Source of the DNA: Ceratobasidium sp. AG-K
Taxonomy: Eukaryota; Basidiomycota; Agaricomycetes; Cantharellales; Ceratobasidiaceae
Reading direction: 5' to 3'
Assembly: GCA_037039685.1 (NCBI GenBank)
Contig: JAWNGF010000003.1
Location: forward strand, 868,001-932,000
DNA length: 64,000 bases
The notes beneath the pieces were generated by a model that saw nothing but the letters and a program-made list of their open reading frames with translations, was not told where the DNA came from and did not search any database. Shown piece by piece: positions 47,810 to 59,882 of the stretch. The translations under genes were made by a program, and so were the position numbers. Position 1 is the first letter of the stretch. Each line of letters starts with the position of its first letter.

Positions 47810-49316
47810 CTATGTTCGCAAGTCCTCGATGCTCCAAATTGGTCGAACTTGAACCGCGAGCTCATCGTGATTACCAGACTGAAATCGCTCTAGAGCTGCC
47901 CATGCGATCATTACTGCATTGTCTAGAGCGGGGCCTTGTTACCTCAATTTTGGAAGAACTCAAGGCTTACTAACCTGTGCATAAATGCGGAGGAGGAAAT
48001 ATCAAAGGCAGATGCCTTTGCGCTTCTGTGTCCTGTAGCAAGACCCGTAACCTGTACCTCAAAGCAAATTAAATCTGGTATATGACCTTGTGTTTAGGCA
48101 CACACCTTTCCCTTAGGCGCGTGTTACTTGCAACTCCTCCGCTCACAACAACAGACGTCGGGTGAACGCCCAGTTTTAGGCACTGCTTCAACCCTAGTTT
48201 TAGTTTCTCCTCTAGCTGAGCGATTGCAGATTTTTGAAACGCGGCTGCAATACCCTGTCGTTCGTCGAGAGACATTTCAGCTATAGTCATTCGTATTCTT
48301 TGTTGCATTAATGCGCGCTCGGGGGTTGGCGGGTGCTTCAATGATAAGTTCGTCGGCGTTTCAGGTAATCGAATAACCATATCCGGGTTGGACCGCTTAA
48401 GAATATGTGAACGCACAGCAGAGATAAGTCCGGAATAGCTAAATACCAACTTTCCAGGCGATGGGATGCTGAACTGTATGCCTGATTCTGATTTTGCTGT
48501 TTGGGCGAATTGCTCAAGAGAGGCGCCTGCGCTATGCGTGTTGGACCAAGGAACGTTGAGTAAGTTGGCTACTCTGTCGAAAGCATTTCCAATACTCTCA
48601 TCGGTCGTTGTAGCTAGGATGGTAAAGTCGGAGCTTGAGCGGGCAAGGAGGAGAAGTGTATGTCCACCGGAGACCAATAGTGTGAGGAAGGGGTATCGCG
48701 GAGCTGGGTCAGAAGTATATAGTGCAGTCAGAGCATGGGCTTGCTGGAAGGAACATGAGTCTAATATCAACCGGACGACTTAGCACTTGCCATATGATGT
48801 ACTCCAACGAGAGGCTTATTTAGTGCAGCGGCCAGGGCTCGTGCAGCGCTCGCTCCGACCGACAAACACCCCGGCATTCCGGGACCTCGAGTATATGCTA
48901 TACCATCCACATCATTAATGCTGATTCTACTTTCAACTAATGCTTGTCGTAATGCCTCCGGCTCAACTCGAATTCAGTCGCGGGCACCATCGCGTCCGAA
49001 TGAGTATCTACTCACCAGATTCCTGTCGTGGGCCTTGATGGCTATTTGAGGGTGTATACCCCGGAATTCCTCATGGCTATTGAAATGTTATTACTCAATT
49101 CAGAAAGCTAATACCGTTCTGCAGCCATGTGTGGACCTACTCGGCGTGCTGTTTTACTACCACGTTGGATAATATTTTACTTCCGTCGACTAGTGCAACT
49201 CCAGTGTCATCAGCCGATGTCTCAAAAGCTAGCACATTGAGCCGGCGGACTTCACGGAGTCCTGGCCAACGAGAGTGAATACCCCATCGGGGGAAGAGTT
49301 TTGGGCAACGGAGCAT
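47810..49316 (-). CDS. QRI7: tRNA N6-adenosine threonylcarbamoyltransferase, mitochondrial (Qri7/TsaD family)
   Basis: Transfers threonylcarbamoyl to A37 of ANN-reading mitochondrial tRNAs. Starts MLRCPKLFPRWGIHSRWPGL, a basic leader, then VRRLNVLAFETSADDTGVAL (kinase-fold phosphate-1 strand). Next come HPQIAIKAHDRNL, GIAYTRGPGMPGCLSVGASA, and the metal site KPLVGVHHM followed by QAHALTALY after an intron. Then PFLTLLVSGGHTLLLLA, DESIGNAFDRVANLL, SYSGLISAVRS, VSGGVASNTRLRE and, in the last two exons, LPLIFPPPHLCTD and NAVMIAWAALERFQSGNHDE, ending IEDLRT at 47810. The true stop lies well beyond where the preceding exon's frame closes. The leader supports mitochondrial over cytosolic (Kae1) identity. 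Shares a 286-bp divergent promoter with the HbrB gene. Confidence 0.9.
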
Positions 49317-49602
49317 GGTGGTGTAATTTGATTTACATACAACATTACATAACCTTGTCTCCTTACACCCGTCGATCACCTTGTGGCCAGCAATTGTATC
49401 CCTTCCGGACTATTCTAGCGCGTTCCGACTTAATTCGCAAGTTCACTGAACCTCCTGTTATTTTAGTATACCTAATCTTTCGGCTCCCTGTTACATAGAT
49501 AATTAAACTAGATCACCCCCAGTCCATCGGATTTCAACGCCGGAACCTTTCTCGACTCGTTAGCCTTGACACAGCATTGCAGATTACTGATAACACGCCA
49601 CC

Positions 49603-51517
49603 ATGCTCAAGTCTCGCAGAGAAATACCTCCTATATCTAATCCAAGACCCGCATCCCCCCTTCCCCCTCGCCGTTCGCAAGACTCTCACCTGGATTCCAT
49701 TCCAGCTTACGTTGGTGAGTGGTTATGACTTCACTTTACGGACCATATGATTAAAATTGGTCCAAAACCTAGACTCAGAGAGATACCAAAGGTCTCGAGC
49801 CAGCAGCGACGGCATAGCGCCTACTCCGAGACCCCCGCCTCATCCACTGGCCGTACACGTGCCTTCGCCCGGCCAAGAAAAGAGCACAAGCGTCGGAGGT
49901 TCAATACCATCATCTGATCCGCGGCTTAGACTGGCAGCCTCACAGCAGCGATCTGGTTCCTCCAACGCCAGTGGGTCTTCGCTGTTTGTCACGCACAACT
50001 TGGGGATGTCTCGATCTCAAGGCGGCACCTCCCGAGATGCTGCGGGTAGCTCGGTCCCGTCTCCTTCGTCGATGAACGCGGCTCGGACGTCACCCGTCAA
50101 AGGAAGGGCCGCTTATGACGCTAAGCTTATGGCGCGTGAGATGGATCGACTTGGACTTGCGTCGCACCCGGGCATAGTTCCGAGCGCGAACGTGTCTACA
50201 CTCTCGTTGCCGTTGTCGAGCCAGCCGACCCTCGCGACCGGTAGTTCCTCCGTTATCCCCACCGCGAGCTCAGATACTGCGCCATACCAACAACTCCACG
50301 TTCACGTGCTGCCGCTATTTAATTCAGAAAACCTGAAAATTCCAATCGAGGACCTCAACAACCTCGTCAAGCAGCATATTCAGGTCGTTATATCCCGGGC
50401 CCCGAGTCGTGCTCTGGCCGCTCTAGAACAGGACGTGAAAGATCTGGTCAACATGGGCATGATAACTCTCAATGCAAAGTTGCAGGGGCTGGAGGAAGAA
50501 ACTCTGCTGACGCGGGTGGTGCAAATATGGGGGTTCTTCTGGGATCAGGTCCTACCGTATCTCGAGGGAGTAAGTTGTTTTCCTTGCTGCATTCAAGGCG
50601 TGCATATTGATTTACAGAGAGATTAGGTTTTCCTGCCACTTCAGACTGAGAAGATTCTTCAGAATCTGTCTCGTAATCCAAAGACTATGCGCCCTGGTTC
50701 ACCAGGATCCCCTGTGCACGATTTGCCAGGTGTCGTCCCTCTCGTAGGGTGTACCACGATTGACGTCCGTAACGTAGTACTACAATCGTTTCGGGATTCG
50801 ATAATAGCCCCTATATGGCAAAAACTTTACGACCAGTTTGTATCGATGGGAAAAGATGCAGAGGCGGGAGGGGCCCTAGGAGATCGGTATACGCGGCTAC
50901 AACAGATGTAAGTCTCCTGGAGGCTTCAGCTTGAAACTCACTCATACTCGGATAGGCTCCTTGTATTATCCTCCTCATCGTCGCGGTCGATCCTTCTCTC
51001 CCAATCTGCCCAATCATCAATCCCAATGTCCTTGGGAGAAGAGGCCGTTACCCACCTTTTACGCGCGATACTCCGTGTCCGAGCACTAGCTCACTCGGGC
51101 CGCTCACAAGCCCACCAGCGGTTCCCTGCCCCGCCCGTACTCGGGTTCGGCGGACCTGGCGCAAATACGGGAGCAGCTGGAATGCTCTTCGGTGCCGCAC
51201 CTCGTGATCGGCGCGGCCGGATTGCGCAGAGAAGCGCCACTCAGCGGGATGATGACGACGGAGAAACAGATGTGTTTTCTCCTGTGCGGGACGATTCGGA
51301 TGCGAAGAGTGAACGCCAGAAGGAACGCGAGTTTTTGGAGGCACTTAGGTCTCCGGCACCGAACGAGACTGAGTCTCCGGAGAATGTGAGGAATTTGGCA
51401 CGGTTAGAACAGGTATAGTGGGCGTTGGATCCTTGTGTTGTGGTTGTAATGACCTTTGATTAGCAGCTGGATACTCGCGGACTGGGATATGCGGCCGCAA
51501 TGCGTGCTGTGATTTGA
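49603..51517 (+). CDS. hbrB: HbrB-like TORC2 subunit (Bit61/PRR5 family)
   Basis: Accessory subunit of TOR complex 2, which acts at the plasma membrane in actin and lipid control. Starts MLKSRREIPPISNPRPASPL; the N-terminal half is disordered, rich in Ser and Pro (LRLAASQQRSGSSNASGSS). The conserved HbrB domain begins near IEDLNNLVKQHIQVVISRAP, continues DVKDLVNMGMITLNAKLQ and VVQIWGFFWDQVLPYLEG, then after an intron VFLPLQTEKILQNLSRNPKT, VRNVVLQSFRDSIIAPIWQK and further helices. The tail has Arg/Asp-rich sequence (RDRRGRIAQRSATQRDDDDG). The last in-frame stop of the long exon is at 51418, but a clean GT-AG intron (about 51416-51470) leads to QLDTRGLGYAAAMRAVI ending at 51517, which I prefer. 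Confidence 0.85.
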
Positions 51518-52539
51518 TTCGATTTGAATTTGAGTTGGGGTTGGCGTCTTTCTACCTTTCAGTTTGTTTGTGGATTTATCTGGATGGATTTGAATCAAGT
51601 GAGTTGCACTCGGTCTCATGGGATGCGTGGCTCTGGCCGAGGTTTGGCGGGCTCGTTTGGTTTTGGAAAGTCACGTGCCACGGTGATGGATACCCAAAGG
51701 CCTTAATTGCAACTCAACCATCAATCACCAAGGCTTTTAATTGATAGCGGCTCTATTTGCCTAAGGGGTGATGCGGAGAATCACGCTAACGACATTTTCC
51801 TCCAATCTGCCGAATCGAACTGATCAGCCGCCATCGGTAGCAGATGATTCCCTTGCGAATGCAAGACAGGATATGGCTGTACCGAGTTTCATCCAATGAA
51901 CTGCACCTTCTTGCATTGCTGGATCGACTACTCGTGATTTACCTGCTCGCTCGGTACTCCCTACAATCAAATGGTTCACGCCGAACAGATCGCACACTCT
52001 GCCTTGGCCTGCATAAACAGTGTCATGGGACAGGCGCACCTGCTACGAAGCGGGGCAGCTGACTTTGATACCAGTGAGCACCACGAACGACGGGTGATCC
52101 CTGAGAAGGCTGCACTCCCATTTTTCTCCTTTCACCCGGTATTCCATCTGTGAATACAGCTAGTAACGTTCTTAGCAGTGAGAACTCGGCTTATAATAAA
52201 CGCACTTCATCCCAGTAGACGAACTTGAACGAAAAATTTGGGTGATGCCTTGTGAGGCAAACGCTTCATTTTCGAGTCCATCCTGTTTCGCAAGACCCCC
52301 TTACCTACCAGCCTAATATCTTGTCGCCAATTTCGCTATCAGCCGGCGCGACATACCATAATTTCTCGCTTCGACTGATATGTCGGAATCTAGTTATAGA
52401 GTCGGGCGATCTTTGGGAGATTCCCGGCAAACTTAACGCGATATCCAACGTCCAGACGACACGGCTACAATATTACTAGCGTCTTCCCTCACGCCGTATA
52501 TAAACATCACGCAACTGCGCCATAACTCCTCAGCCCACC
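51518..52539. other. Intergenic region upstream of LPMO 1
   Basis: No gene recognised. Holds the shared LPMO promoter motif (52401-52432) and a TATA box TATATAAA at 52497-52504, 36 nt before the LPMO 1 start codon. Confidence 0.5.
52401..52432 (+). promoter_or_regulatory. Shared LPMO promoter motif, copy 1
   Basis: GTCGGGCG is followed by TTTGGGAGATTCCCGGC (52412-52428). The second block holds an exact inverted pair GGGA-GAT-TCCC. The same two blocks, in the same order, lie upstream of the second LPMO gene while the surrounding sequence differs. Distance from the 17-nt block to the ATG is 128 nt. Confidence 0.55.
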
Positions 52540-53598
52540 ATGAAATCTGTTTTTGCGCTTGTTGCTCTGGCTGCCGTCGCCATTCATCCGGCACTGGGTC
52601 ATTATCGCTTCTACAAGTATATTGACGCTGCTGGGACGGTTACCGGCGAATATGTATACGTCCGTGCAAACACGAACACAAACTCTCCGGTGAGTGTATA
52701 CCAAGATCTACGCGTCGTTTATTTGCTTATGGTTTTACATTACAGGTCACGGATCTTACTTCTACCGACCTGCGCTGCAACGTCGGTGGCCTAGCTTCCG
52801 GAAGCTCGACCTCGACTACAACAGTAGCGGCCGGCTCGACAGTAGGGTTTCAGGCCGATATCCGTTAGTTCACATATATACGACATTAGCATTAATTTAG
52901 CCATTATTTCAGCTCTTATCCACCCCGGCCCGACCCAGGTATATCTTGGTAAGGTGCCCTCTGGTCAGACGGCCGCGACATGGGACGGCAGCGGTGCCAA
53001 CTGGTTCAAGATCTATGCACTGGGTGCCGATTTTAGTAGTGGCTCGTTGGCGTGGCCTTCGGATAGTATGTGAGGATTTATGCGCGCATATACTCTTTCT
53101 CACACTGGAATCGGACAGACAAACAAACCTTTACTTTCAAGATCCCTGCAAGCACACCAGCTGGCAACTACCTCCTTCGCATTGAGCACATTGCCCTACA
53201 TGGCAAGTCTCTCCTGATTAAGCATCTCGTTTGGCTCGAGTATAACCTTTTTGGGACTTTCGGCAGGTGCATCCACGGCAAACGGCGCTCAATTCTACGT
53301 GAGTATTGTTCCCACATTCACGTAACCAGAAAACTGGCGCTGATTGCTTGTACGTACCTAGATAAGCTGTGCTCAGTTGGCCATTACAGGAAGTGGCTCC
53401 GGGAACCCAGCCAAGGTTTCGATTCCTGGCGTCTACAAAGGTTCGTTTAGATCCCAGACGGCCGTTTCCATGAGATCTGACGTCCCTCAACTTGTACTCT
53501 TTCTTGCTCCAGGAACCGAACCCGGGCTTCTCATCAACATCTACTGGCCTCCCGTCACCAACTACACACTTCCAGGCCCAGCTGTATGGTCCGGTTGA
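52540..53598 (+). CDS. AA9 lytic polysaccharide monooxygenase 1
   Basis: Secreted copper enzyme that oxidatively cuts cellulose or related glucans. Signal peptide [20 protein letters not shown], so the mature protein begins with His21, the copper-brace His, as [12 protein letters not shown]. Exons joined: [40 protein letters not shown], where the HPGP His is the second copper ligand; [40 protein letters not shown] then IALHG; and [20 protein letters not shown], with the Q-x-Y pair near the copper. It ends [11 protein letters not shown] at 53598. The length (about 230 aa) and a lack of a cellulose-binding module indicate a single-domain AA9. Introns are 50-60 nt. A close paralogue is at 54521-55567. 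Confidence 0.92.
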
Positions 53599-54520
53599 GC
53601 AACGTGTGCTGGACACAAAGAGGATCTTGTACTTCGATTTTAAATGAAATGCACGCTTTTTACATCTCAGCCAGTTGCGCAAAGTTGAACAATATTTTCA
53701 GAAGGCTGATCAAATCCCAATGCAACCGTTGTGCCACTATTACTGGACGATCCACCGTATTACGTTCCTGTTCGCTTTTCTCCCGCGAACGGAACTTGAG
53801 GGGTCAGCTGTGACCAGGTCGCATGCAAATCCCATCCTTCTCACTAATAAATACCATCGCGAAGGCAACGATACGTGTTCGCACCGAATTTTAGCCTCCA
53901 TGAGCTGGATCTGCCCCCGTATCCTCCGTGCTTTTTAGTCGGCCATGTGGGTTATGACGTGCTCTGACCGATGACTCTACAAGATTAAATCATGAGACGG
54001 CTACACTCTTCGATAAGAACGAACAGCTGACTGAGATGTTGGAGGACATCCAGCGGTTCGGCTGGTTTGTAAGTACTGTATGGCTGTATATTTCCAGATT
54101 CCTACCTTCCACAATATGTCTTTAGTCGCTCCAGACCCGGGTGTTCTTCCGATACTAGTCATTACTGACCAAAAGAAGATGATTGACTTCATACAGATTT
54201 CTCCGCCAATAGTATTGATTCTAAGACCCTCAGATTGGGACTGAAATGGAGTAACCATCCTACCAGCAACAGCCGTCCTCCAATCGGCTGCGTACCCTGT
54301 CTTCCACCACTCGGCAAGGGATCGCATAACGGTCTTCTCATAGCGTTCTCCGGTTAAGCAGCCGGGTCGGGCGGATTTTGTTTGGGAGATTCCCGGCGAA
54401 CAAAAGTCACATGTTCGGCGCACGATGCGAAATGTCTTGAAGACAGAGGCCGATTATGCTCCTCTCAAAGTATTTAAGGAGCTCAAATGCCTCAAATTTA
54501 CTTCAACCGTCGGTTCCAGA
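53599..54520. other. Region between the two LPMO genes
   Basis: No supported gene. A short plus-strand exon-like piece at about 53965-54070 (FDKNEQLTEMLEDIQRFGWF before a GTAAGT donor) cannot be assigned. The minus ORF 54001-54423 has no family features. The shared promoter motif lies at the right end. Confidence 0.4.
54366..54401 (+). promoter_or_regulatory. Shared LPMO promoter motif, copy 2
   Basis: Same blocks as upstream of LPMO 1: GTCGGGCG and TTTGGGAGATTCCCGGC (54381-54397), 140 nt before the LPMO 2 ATG. Confidence 0.55.
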
Positions 54521-55567
54521 ATGCGGTCTGTCTTTGCTCTCGTTGTCCTTGCTGCCGCAGCTGTTCAACCCGCTTTGGGTCATTACCGCTTCAACAAGTA
54601 TATCAATGCGGCCGGCACAGTCAATGGCGAATATATTTATATTCGCCCGAACACCAATATGAACTCTCCGGTGACTATCCATGAAGATTATGTGCATTTC
54701 TACAAACCGGCTAATTTTTTTGTAGGTTACGGACGTCAAATCCACTGATTTCCGCTGCAATGTCGGTGGCCTAGCTTCTGGGGCTTCGACCTTGACTACA
54801 ACAGTAGCTGCAGGCTCCACCGTTGGTTTCCAGTCAGACATCCGTGAGTATACGTTCAGCATATAGTTGACACTCGCTCAAACCCGGTCGTAGCTCTCAC
54901 CCACCCTGGTCCTACTCAGGTTTACCTCGGCAAAGTGCCATCCGGTCAAACAGCCGCAACCTGGGACGGTAGCGGCGCCAATTGGTTCAAGATTTACGCA
55001 CTTGGAGCTGATTTCAGCAGCGGTGCCTTGGCCTGGCCTTCAGATAGTGCGTGTCATAATGATCTATGCGCATACACCCACGCTCATCTCAGACTGAACA
55101 GACAAGCAAACGTTTACCTTCAAGATTCCTGCGGGAGTGCCTGCAGGCAATTATCTTCTCCGCATCGAGCACATTGCTTTACATGGTTAGCCTTCCCATT
55201 GACAATGCTTTGTTGAACGCAACTCTAACTTCCTCAAAGGCGCCTCTAGCGTCGGTGGCGCGCAATACTATGTTAGTGCGGCTCTCCCACATGCTGGTTC
55301 AAATATACTGATCACTTGTGCGCGTCTAGATAAGCTGCGCTCAGGTGGCCATTACAGGAAGTGGCACCGGGAACCCAGCCAAGGTTTCGATTCCCGGCGT
55401 CTACACAGGTTCGTTTAAGCTCTTGGACAAACGGGCCCGAGAATCTGACGCCCTTTTCCTCGTGTCCTTTTTCTATTTCAGGAACCGAGCCAGGCATCCT
55501 CATCAACATCTACTGGCCACCCGTTACCAACTATACCCTCCCCGGTCCTGCTGTATGGTCGGGTTGA
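54521..55567 (+). CDS. AA9 lytic polysaccharide monooxygenase 2
   Basis: Tandem paralogue of LPMO 1 with the same exon plan. Signal peptide MRSVFALVVLAAAAVQPALG, then mature His as HYRFNKYINAAG. Copper-site segments are [20 protein letters not shown], the IALHG segment after LLRIEH, and GAQYYVSCAQVAITGSGTGN. Ends [11 protein letters not shown] at 55567. The mature proteins appear about 85% identical by eye. The start was chosen at the Met giving the signal peptide; an upstream in-frame Met (54425) would bury it. A TATTTAA sequence near 54469 may serve as TATA box. Both copies look functional, suggesting a dosage or substrate-range role in cell-wall attack. Confidence 0.92.
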
Positions 55568-56496
55568 GCAACGTGCGTCGGGCACAAAGAGGGCTCTGTA
55601 CTTTGGCTTTGGATGAAATGCATGCTTTTTACATAATGACTTGCTGCACCGCCTTGATTTGCGTTGAAACATTGACGGAACGTGAATCGAGCGCCCGCGG
55701 GGGAGAGATCAAAGGCAAGAAGAAATGCGGGTAAATCTTTGTTTGTTGCACCGCCCCGCTTGAGGATGACTTGCCCGACTTTGTTCGTGAGCGTGATCGA
55801 TGCTCGGGATAGACGCCCGAAGCTACTTGCTCATAACCGATTGTGTCCTTACAACGTAATTCCGGTGCAAGAAACCTACCCTTGCCTGAAGAATCCGGAC
55901 ATCAATGGCCGGTTATTGCATAGTTCTGGACTGTAGATCTGGTTACATTCTCGCATAGTGATTGAGCCATATATGTCATGGAGCAAAGATTCCTTATATG
56001 GCAATCTGACGCAACGTTCATTAGGCAGGTCCAATGCGCTCCAACTCGTACATGTGCTCTTGGTGTCGTGGAACGCACAAGGTGCTGACAAAATACAAGA
56101 ATGGAACGAAATAGACGAGCGAAGGTACCAAGATCTCGCCAAATTTTCAAGATTGCGAGAGATAGAGGGAGAGGAAGATTAGATTATCAGATAAGATGTG
56201 GGGCAGCTCGCTTATGGCAGGCCAAGGTTGACTCGATCCAGAAACTTGAAGATGGCGCCCACATGATGTGATGAGCATAAAAACAGCTCTGCTCTCTTTT
56301 TGCTGCGCAACCGCGAAACACTCTCCCCCTGCACTCTCTAGCAAAACTGCGAGGCGATTCTCACTCGACTCTTCTTGTCTTCTGGAATATCATATACGGA
56401 ACAGCCGGCCGTCCTGTGCTACTCCTTGTTGTCGTTGTGTGGACTATAAATCCAGCTTCTGACTGAAGCCTCCCTCCTACTACTCCATTTTCCGCA
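55568..56496. other. Intergenic region upstream of N-acetylglutamate synthase
   Basis: No gene recognised. A TATA box (CTATAAAT, 56444-56451) lies about 50 nt before the downstream start codon. Confidence 0.45.
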
Positions 56497-58504
56497 ATGA
56501 TTTCTCAACATTTCGCTTCTGCGCTTCGTGCCAACGCGGCTTCGAGGGTTACGCACGTCCCTGTGTCCAGGCTCGCTGTAAGCCCGACGTTTCATTTCGG
56601 ATGAACCGTGTGCTGACGTATATTCCCTACAGAGTGTACACGGGGTGCGACGGCATAGGCTACCCGACGATGATGGCGGAGACCCCGGCGCCAACGTACG
56701 TTCATCCGCTCCTGTGTTGATCATCGGCTAATTGGCAGTTTAGGATTTTATCCTTTCCGTCCTCCAATCCGTTCCTTCCCAACGCGATGCCAAAGCCTAC
56801 CTCAAGTCATTTGGTCCAAGGCCGACCAAGCCTCAACCAGTACCTCCATCCAAGCTTCCAGAGCTCACTCTACCTCCCCTGCCCGTCCCGGTCTCCAGCA
56901 CTGCCGCACCGTTGCCCTCACTACACACTACGACGTTGCCGGTTATTGCCTCGCTCCTCAATCCTGTGCAACGACATACGTCACTGGTCAAACTCCAAGG
57001 ACCGTTCACAGACCGACAGCTGGAAAGTGTTGCGCGGGGGATGGTCTACCTCGAGAAGCTTGGGTTGACCAGCGTTATCGTCGTTGAGCTCGATGATTGG
57101 GTACGAGGCGAGCCTGAAGAGAGGCAAAGGGTTGTTCAAGAGACGCGGAGGGTCGTCGAGGCGCTTGAAGCTCAAGGTGCTCGTGCACGACCGATTACGG
57201 AAGCTGTCGTTCGACTTGGTCCCCACCCGCGCGACCAGGATGCGGATGGATCAGATGTCATCGAGACGCACACGTTCCCTGAAGATCTCGTCCATTTGCG
57301 AGCCGCACTACGCTCAGGCGAGATCCCAGTGCTTTCTCCGATGGCCAGGGACTCGTTTATGCGCATGGTGCGCGTCGAAGCAAACGATGTCATTGCTGGG
57401 CTCACTCGCGGGATGAACGAAGCGGCACAATTGGACGCTGAAAATGCTGAGATTAAACAATCAGATACGCCAGCACAACCAGGCGACGATCTCGACCTTA
57501 CTCCCATGCGGCTGATGATCATCAACCGCGAAGGAGGTATCCCATCCTACGCCCGCGAGGGTCTCCCTCATTTGCTCGTCAACATCCAAGCCGAGTACGA
57601 GTACATTCGGGATACGTACCGTTATGCGGAATGGAACGCACTCGCTCCCACTGCACTATCCAACTTGCGCCTCGCCCGGAACTGCCTGGCCCACATGCCG
57701 CCAAGCTCGAGCGCACTGGTTGTATCGCATCGTTCACCACGAAGCTTGATCGCAAACCTGCTCACCAACCGGCCGGCCCAGAGCTCGAGTTTGCCTCCGG
57801 AGATGCTCCTAACTGGTAGCCGCCGCCTCACCCGAGACACACCAACGCTCATCCGCCACGGCCTTGGAATGCGTGTCCTCCGTCGCGTGGAAGATCTCGA
57901 TCGGGACAAGTTGACGTACCTCATGGAACAGTCCTTTGGCAAAGTCCTCGACCAAGAAGCCTTCTACGCTCGCCTCGAAAAGCGACTTGACTTTGTGATC
58001 GTCGCAGGGGACTATGCAGGTGCCGCCGTAGTCACCAACGAAGGCCCCTCGGGTCCCGGTGCGATCTCATATCTCGACAAGTTTGCTGTCTTGCCCGCAC
58101 ACCAAGGAGACGGCACCGTCGACTTTTTGTTTGTCGCGTTGCACGATGAGTCCTTTGGTCTTGGTTCTGCGGAAGCTATGAACCCGAACGAGGGCGGCAA
58201 GCAGGGCGAGGGTGAAGGGCGTGACTTGGTCTGGCGCAGTCGGGGCGATAATCCGGTCAACAAGTGGTACTACGAACGAGCCAGCGGGCATTTGAGGCTC
58301 AACGGGGGCAAGTGGGTGCTCTTCTGGTCGGATGCAGAGGAGAGGATTCGAAAACTTCAGTCCAAGGCGAGGGAGCAGGCCGAGGAAGAGGGCATCGGAC
58401 GTCGTCGCGTTCCCGGGCTGCCATACGTCCTTGAAGATGAGAAGGGCAGGCTGGCCAGGTGGGCGGAGATTGTTGGCGCTATTCCATCCAGTTGGAAGGC
58501 GTAA
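56497..58504 (+). CDS. ARG2: N-acetylglutamate synthase, mitochondrial
   Basis: First enzyme of arginine synthesis: acetyl-CoA + glutamate to N-acetylglutamate, in mitochondria. The first exon gives MISQHFASALRANAASRVTH, a basic, Ser/Ala-rich import leader; two short introns then lead to DFILSVLQSVPSQRDAKAYL. The kinase-like domain follows: HTSLVKLQGPFTDRQLESVA, GLTSVIVVELDDWVRG. The acetyltransferase domain comes last: RVLRRVEDLDRDKLTYLMEQ, SFGKVLDQEAFYARLEKRLD, FVIVAGDYAGAAVV, SYLDKFAVLPAHQGDGTVDF, where QGDGTVDF is the acetyl-CoA site, and DNPVNKWYYERASGHLRL. Ends IPSSWKA at 58504. The long last exon codes 530 residues unbroken. No arginine-attenuator upstream ORF was found in the short leader. 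Confidence 0.92.
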
Positions 58505-58655
58505 TACAAAACAAACGTGAAACATAAAGTTCTCAGATATCCATAGATTGTCTTTGTTTGCTTGCACTCGCATTACTCGGATTTCGGTTTTTTGTACACT
58601 TCATACCATGTACACGTGTATTTATACAATTTACAATAATCTTGAAGATATTCTG

Positions 58656-59285
58656 CTAGTTGGCCCACTCGATTTCCAGCCCTTCGAAGTGCACTGGCAG
58701 CGCTTCACCCTTGGAGTCTGATTCGCCTTCGACCTTGGTCGGCCGGGCCGCATACACCCCAACTCCCAACAGTCCATCATGCTTCTCCTGAAACACCCAC
58801 GTAACCTCGCGAATCAGCGTCTTCTTTCCGCCCTCGACGAGATGAATATATAGTGTCGGGCCATTCGATTCTGGAGTCACCTCGAGCGTAGCACTCGTTC
58901 CCGACGACACGGGCACCAAGCTCCAATCCGAATATCCACCCGCAGGCGTCGCGACCGTTCCTACGTTTGGCTTGCCATCAAACATCTCGATCCCGGTCTT
59001 GAGCCACGATTCATAGCGCTCCCCCTCGATCCCTGGCGAGTTGATAAAGAAGACGAGTCCGCCTTGGTCGTACAATCGCGTCCAATCCGAGTTAACCGTG
59101 ACCCGCGCACGTTTGAATTGCTTGATGGGCTTGTACTCAACGTAGGCGGGTGCATTGGTCGAGTTCGTAGAGGGCGGTTTGCGCCAGAGGTCTGTACCCG
59201 GCAGGACGTTGATTGTGATTTTGGATGAGAGGGATACAGTCGCCGGGTCTTGGGGGGAGGTGTTCAGTCCTGTGAGTGTTGACAT
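58656..59285 (-). CDS. DUF1349 family protein (concanavalin-like fold)
   Basis: Single exon of 209 residues, MSTLTGLNTSPQDPATVSLS to EGLEIEWAN. Blocks LSSKITINVLPGTDLWRKPP, RARVTVNSDWTRLYDQGGLV, YESWLKTGIEMFDGKPNVGT, IREVTWVFQEKHDGLLGVGV and YAARPTK are typical of DUF1349 proteins, a jelly-roll family of unknown role found in many fungi and bacteria. No signal peptide. A TATA-like box (TATAAAAG, minus strand, near 59390-59397) lies about 105 nt upstream. Tail to tail with N-acetylglutamate synthase, about 150 bp apart. Confidence 0.82.
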   Translation of the reverse strand: MSTLTGLNTSPQDPATVSLSSKITINVLPGTDLWRKPPSTNSTNAPAYVEYKPIKQFKRARVTVNSDWTRLYDQGGLVFFINSPGIEGERYESWLKTGIEMFDGKPNVGTVATPAGGYSDWSLVPVSSGTSATLEVTPESNGPTLYIHLVEGGKKTLIREVTWVFQEKHDGLLGVGVYAARPTKVEGESDSKGEALPVHFEGLEIEWAN

Positions 59286-59882
59286 TGCTACTAAGGAGAG
59301 GTAAGTCCCCGCGTCGGGCTCGACGAAATCTATACTGACTTGTTTTATAGGGATTTCAGGTGATAGCTACTGGAGTTCTAAAGAGGATCCTTTTATAGAC
59401 CCACAAGTTCACCGATGCCAAGACGGCCCGCTAATTCGCCGATGGATTGAGCTTGTGATTGTGCGTCCACGTCGTTGAACGGTGTTTTTGGTCGTGGATG
59501 GCGCTACCACACGTGTCCTACGCTAATCCATCACGTCATGGGTCCTTCTGTTGGTAAGACAAACCTTGGGTATGACTCGGGCTGTGGGTCGATGTATGCG
59601 TCCAAATCTACCAGTAAACCTGACAAATCATGACCTATCTTATCAGATAAAAGCTTCGTGCTCCAGAGAATCGCCATCAACACTTTGAGCTTATCCATTC
59701 ACGTAAGTTTTTCGACGCTTTGCAACGTGGTGCAACACTAGTACGACGATTATCTTTTCACAAATGGCCTGATCTCTCCGTAATTATTGAGGTCTAGCTG
59801 CGTGCCATGGCTAACTCGGGCGTCCTCTTTAGTATATAAATCGACAAGATCTACCAACAGCCGCCATCAGCCGTTGGTCAAC
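59286..59882. other. Divergent promoter region, DUF1349 gene / decarboxylase
   Basis: No gene recognised. TATATAAAT at 59833-59841 lies about 42 nt before the decarboxylase start codon; the DUF1349 TATA is near the left end. Confidence 0.5.

Noticed and set aside
54001..54423. 140-codon minus ORF between the LPMO genes
   Set aside because: Composition and content look non-coding; it overlaps the LPMO 2 promoter motif.
56268..56462. Possible arginine-attenuator upstream ORF of N-acetylglutamate synthase
   Set aside because: The peptide lacks the conserved attenuator pattern, and the TATA box lies downstream of its start, so it is probably not in the mRNA.
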